DNA from: Actinocrinis sp046724665
GTDB lineage: Bacteria; Actinomycetota; Actinomycetes; Streptomycetales; Catenulisporaceae
Length of the DNA: 8,822 nt
Assembly (NCBI GenBank): GCA_046724665.1
Contig: JBKOWZ010000211.1
Location: forward strand, 1 to 8,822
Direction of reading: 5' to 3'
The notes beneath the pieces were generated by a model, which did not search any database, was not told where the DNA came from, and was given only the letters and a program-made list of their open reading frames with translations. The position numbers and the translations under genes are program-made. Positions 7,052 through 8,822 of the stretch are shown piece after piece. Within the stretch, counting starts at the first letter, position 1. Each line of letters starts with the position of its first letter.

Positions 7052-7080
7052 TTGACATGTTTCGGCGCCCGCCCGACGCT
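7052..7080 (+). promoter_or_regulatory. Putative promoter of CE15 gene
   Basis: A perfect TTGACA -35 (7052-7057) is followed after 17 bases by GACGCT (7075-7080), a weak -10. The poor -10 suggests dependence on an activator or another sigma factor. TTTCGG hexamers at 7038-7043 and 7060-7065 bracket the -35. The start site would be near 7087, giving a leader of about 56 bases. Confidence 0.4.
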
Positions 7081-7109
7081 CGACTCGCCGGCATCAGTGA
7101 TCGTGTATC

Positions 7110-7130
7110 CCTTCCATCCCGTGCGGAAGG
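7110..7130 (+). promoter_or_regulatory. Hairpin overlapping CE15 ribosome site
   Basis: CCTTCC (7110-7115) can pair with GGAAGG (7125-7130), which covers part of the ribosome binding sequence AAGGAG (7127-7132). The GTG start is at 7143, ten bases after it. The short six-pair stem could lower translation; regulation through it is speculation. Confidence 0.35.
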
Positions 7131-7142
7131 AGAGCTTTCGCA

Positions 7143-8819
7143 GTGGCAAGCTCAGCCAGTATCAAGCTCCGTTCAGCATTCGTCATGCTGACGGTGACTG
7201 CCACGGTCGCCGCGGGCTTCGAGACGTTCGCGGCCAGATCCGCGAGCGCCGCTCCCGTCGTCGCCCCCGCCGCGTTCACCAGCACCGTCGAGGACGGCGG
7301 CGCCGGCTGCTCGGTCTCCCTGCCCGGCAGCCTCACCTCGACCTCCCTGCTGCCCGATCCGTTCACCAGGCTGAACGGCACCCGGATCTCCTCGGTCTCC
7401 GACTGGACCTGCCGGCGCGAGGAGGTCCTGCAACTGGCGCAGAGGTACGTCTACGGCCAGAAGGCCGGCAAGCCCGCCACCGTCTCCGGCACCGTCTCGC
7501 GCACCAGCATCACCGTGAACGTGTCGGACGGCGGGCACAGCGCCGGCTTCTCGGCCGGGGTCACCCTGCCCAGCGGCACCGGGCCGTTCCCCGCGGTCAT
7601 CGTCTACGGCGGCATCGGCGACAACGCCACCATCACCTCGTCCGGCGCCGCGGTCATCAACTACAACCCGCTCAACGTCGGGGCGGAGGGCACCGCGCGC
7701 AACGCCAAGTCGGGCGCGTACTACACCCTCTACGGCGCCGGCAACAGCACCGGCGTGCTGATGGCCTGGGCCTGGGGCGTCAGCCGCATCATCGACGTCA
7801 TCAACCAGTCCGGCGGCGGCATCCTGACCACCTCGGTGGGCGTGACCGGCTGCTCGCGGTACGGCAAGGGCGCCTTCGTGGCCGGGGCCTTCGACCAGCG
7901 GGTCGGGCTGACCATGCCGGTCGAGTCGGGCACCGACGGCGTCCCGATCTTCCGCGGCGTCCCCGGCGAGAGCGGCGCTCAGCCGCTGGCCGAGGCCTAC
8001 GGCGAGCAGCCGTGGGTGGGCGACGCGTTCAGCTCCTTCACGAGCAACCCCAACTCGCTGCCGGTGGACACGCACGAAGTGGTCGGCCTGGTCGCGCCGC
8101 GGGGCCTGTTCATCATGGAGAACCCGCACATCGACTGGCTCGCCGCACGCTCGGGCAGCGTGGCCGCGCTCGGCGGCAGGGAAATCTACAGCGCGCTCGG
8201 CGCCGGGAGCAACATCAGCTACATCTCCGACGTGGCCGACGGCACGCACTGCGCGGTGCGGCCCGAGTGGCAGGCCACGATGTCGCAGAGCATCAAGGCC
8301 TTCCTGCTCGGCAGCGGCAGCGGACCCGGCGTGTTCCGGATCTCCAGCCTGAAGTCCGGCAACCTGGCCGGCTGGCGCAGCTGGACCACGCCGACGCTGA
8401 CCTCCGGTCCGCCGTCGTCCAGCCCGCCGCCGAGCACCCCGCCACCCTCGACGCCTCCGCCGAGCTCTCCCCCGCCCTCGACACCTGCGCCCAGCACGCC
8501 GCCGCCTTCGACGCCGCCGCCCACCGGCGGCTGCTCGGCCGCGGTGACGGTGAACCAGTGGTCCGGCGGGTTCACCGCCAGCGTCAACGTGACGGCCGGC
8601 GCCGCGGCGATCCACGGCTGGACGGTCACCATCAACCTGCCGTCCGGCGCGGCGGTGACCGGCACCTGGAACGCGACGGCCAGCGGCGCGAGCGGCGCGG
8701 TGCGGTTCACCAACGTCAGCTACGACGGCAGCCTCTCCGCCGGTCAGATGACGAACTTCGGGTTCCAGGGCACCGGAACGGGACAGGGCATGACGATCGC
8801 CTCCTGCGTCTCGTCCTGA
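7143..8819 (+). CDS. Secreted CE15 glucuronoyl esterase with C-terminal CBM2
   Basis: A 558-residue secreted esterase predicted to cut the ester between (4-O-methyl)glucuronic acid of xylan and lignin alcohols. The signal peptide spans about 1-37 (SASAA before PVV). The CE15 alpha/beta-hydrolase domain covers about 55-392, with the family entry motif DWTCRREE (87-94), nucleophile Ser238 in GCSRYGKGAFVAGA, Glu261 in PVESG exactly 23 residues later as in fungal enzymes, and His369 in GTHC. Cys237 and Cys370, next to Ser and His, match the conserved disulfide; Cys56 and Cys90 may form another. A Pro/Ser/Thr linker (about 422-462) leads to a CBM2 (464-555) with end cysteines C464 and C555 and aromatics W473, W509 and Y527 at the cellulose-binding positions. 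The start is GTG with AAGGAG ten bases upstream. It lies in the same direction as the GH115 gene but beyond a terminator. It resembles fungal Cip2 strongly. The family is near certain; activity is inferred. Confidence 0.95.
   Translation: MASSASIKLRSAFVMLTVTATVAAGFETFAARSASAAPVVAPAAFTSTVEDGGAGCSVSLPGSLTSTSLLPDPFTRLNGTRISSVSDWTCRREEVLQLAQRYVYGQKAGKPATVSGTVSRTSITVNVSDGGHSAGFSAGVTLPSGTGPFPAVIVYGGIGDNATITSSGAAVINYNPLNVGAEGTARNAKSGAYYTLYGAGNSTGVLMAWAWGVSRIIDVINQSGGGILTTSVGVTGCSRYGKGAFVAGAFDQRVGLTMPVESGTDGVPIFRGVPGESGAQPLAEAYGEQPWVGDAFSSFTSNPNSLPVDTHEVVGLVAPRGLFIMENPHIDWLAARSGSVAALGGREIYSALGAGSNISYISDVADGTHCAVRPEWQATMSQSIKAFLLGSGSGPGVFRISSLKSGNLAGWRSWTTPTLTSGPPSSSPPPSTPPPSTPPPSSPPPSTPAPSTPPPSTPPPTGGCSAAVTVNQWSGGFTASVNVTAGAAAIHGWTVTINLPSGAAVTGTWNATASGASGAVRFTNVSYDGSLSAGQMTNFGFQGTGTGQGMTIASCVSS
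8424..8525 (+). repeat. Pro/Ser/Thr linker repeat within CE15 gene
   Basis: This stretch encodes residues 428-461, near-tandem copies of PPPST with variants PPPSS and PAPST. It is a flexible, probably glycosylated tether between the catalytic domain and the CBM2. Third codon positions vary between copies (for example AGC ACC versus TCG ACG), so the protein repeat is older or more strongly kept than the DNA repeat. Confidence 0.85.
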
Positions 8820-8822
8820 TCC

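Larger units (their letters stand above)
6827..7142. other. Intergenic region between GH115 and CE15 genes
   Basis: These 316 bases hold the GH115 terminator and then about 270 bases of less GC-rich DNA serving as the CE15 upstream region. Visible elements are the palindrome TTCGCGAA (6897-6904), the motif GAAAGTT (6920-6926), an inverted repeat GATCGG/CCGATC with a 6-base gap (6930-6947), two TTTCGG hexamers 22 bases apart (7038 and 7060), and a TTGACA box. I see no supported gene; short minus-strand frames here have no ribosome site or recognisable product. Confidence 0.65.

Noticed and set aside
6876..7094. Minus-strand 72-residue frame in the GH115-CE15 intergenic region
   Set aside because: No ribosome site, no recognisable product, and it overlaps the predicted CE15 promoter.
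8424..8525. Short tandem repeats that might suggest a CRISPR-like or satellite array
   Set aside because: They encode a PPPST protein linker in frame inside the CE15 gene, with diverged codons and no spacers.
7173..8713. Long minus-strand frames opposite the CE15 gene
   Set aside because: Arg/Gly/Ala-rich shadow translations with no recognisable domain, under a gene with a complete CE15-CBM2 sequence.
1..8822. Mobile element, phage or defence system
   Set aside because: No transposase, integrase, terminal repeats, CRISPR array or defence domain was seen; base and codon use look even throughout.

Overview
The window is high-GC DNA typical of an actinomycete. It has strong G/C bias at third codon positions, GTG and TTG starts with GGAGG-type ribosome binding sites, Ala-rich export signals, and a Pro/Ser/Thr linker to a family 2 carbohydrate-binding module. 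A soil or plant-litter member of the Streptomyces/Catenulispora type is plausible; I cannot name the genus from this sequence.

Layout. (1) Positions 1-1795, plus strand: the end of an ABC importer operon, with two translationally coupled inner-membrane permeases (the first cut by the window edge) of the polyamine/opine/phosphonate/iron type. (2) 1815-1855: a perfect 16-bp inverted repeat that should terminate transcription from both sides. (3) 1879-3222, minus strand: a secreted SGNH/GDSL hydrolase of the XynE-like type. (4) 3223-3619: a divergent control region with a good promoter for the next gene, the perfect palindrome CGAAACTTTCG just downstream of it, and other small palindromes and hairpins. 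(5) 3620-6826, plus strand: a large exported family GH115 protein, predicted xylan alpha-1,2-glucuronidase. (6) 6827-7142: a perfect 15-bp hairpin terminator, then a promoter region. (7) 7143-8819, plus strand: a secreted CE15 glucuronoyl esterase with a C-terminal CBM2, ending three bases before the window does.

How it fits together. CE15 enzymes cut the ester between lignin alcohols and the (4-O-methyl)glucuronic acid side chains of xylan. GH115 enzymes remove those side chains from the xylan backbone. The SGNH hydrolase is a candidate for removing acetyl or other acyl groups from the same polymer. The three exported enzymes form a plausible glucuronoxylan/lignin-carbohydrate trimming locus without a backbone xylanase in view. 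Each has its own control signals rather than sharing an operon, so co-regulation, if any, would act through operators such as the CGAAACTTTCG palindrome. The ABC permeases look like a separate unit that ends at the bidirectional terminator; their type does not suggest sugar uptake.

Each component belongs to a known family. The new interest lies in the combination, the operator candidates, the fungal-like CE15 and the odd export signal of the GH115 protein.
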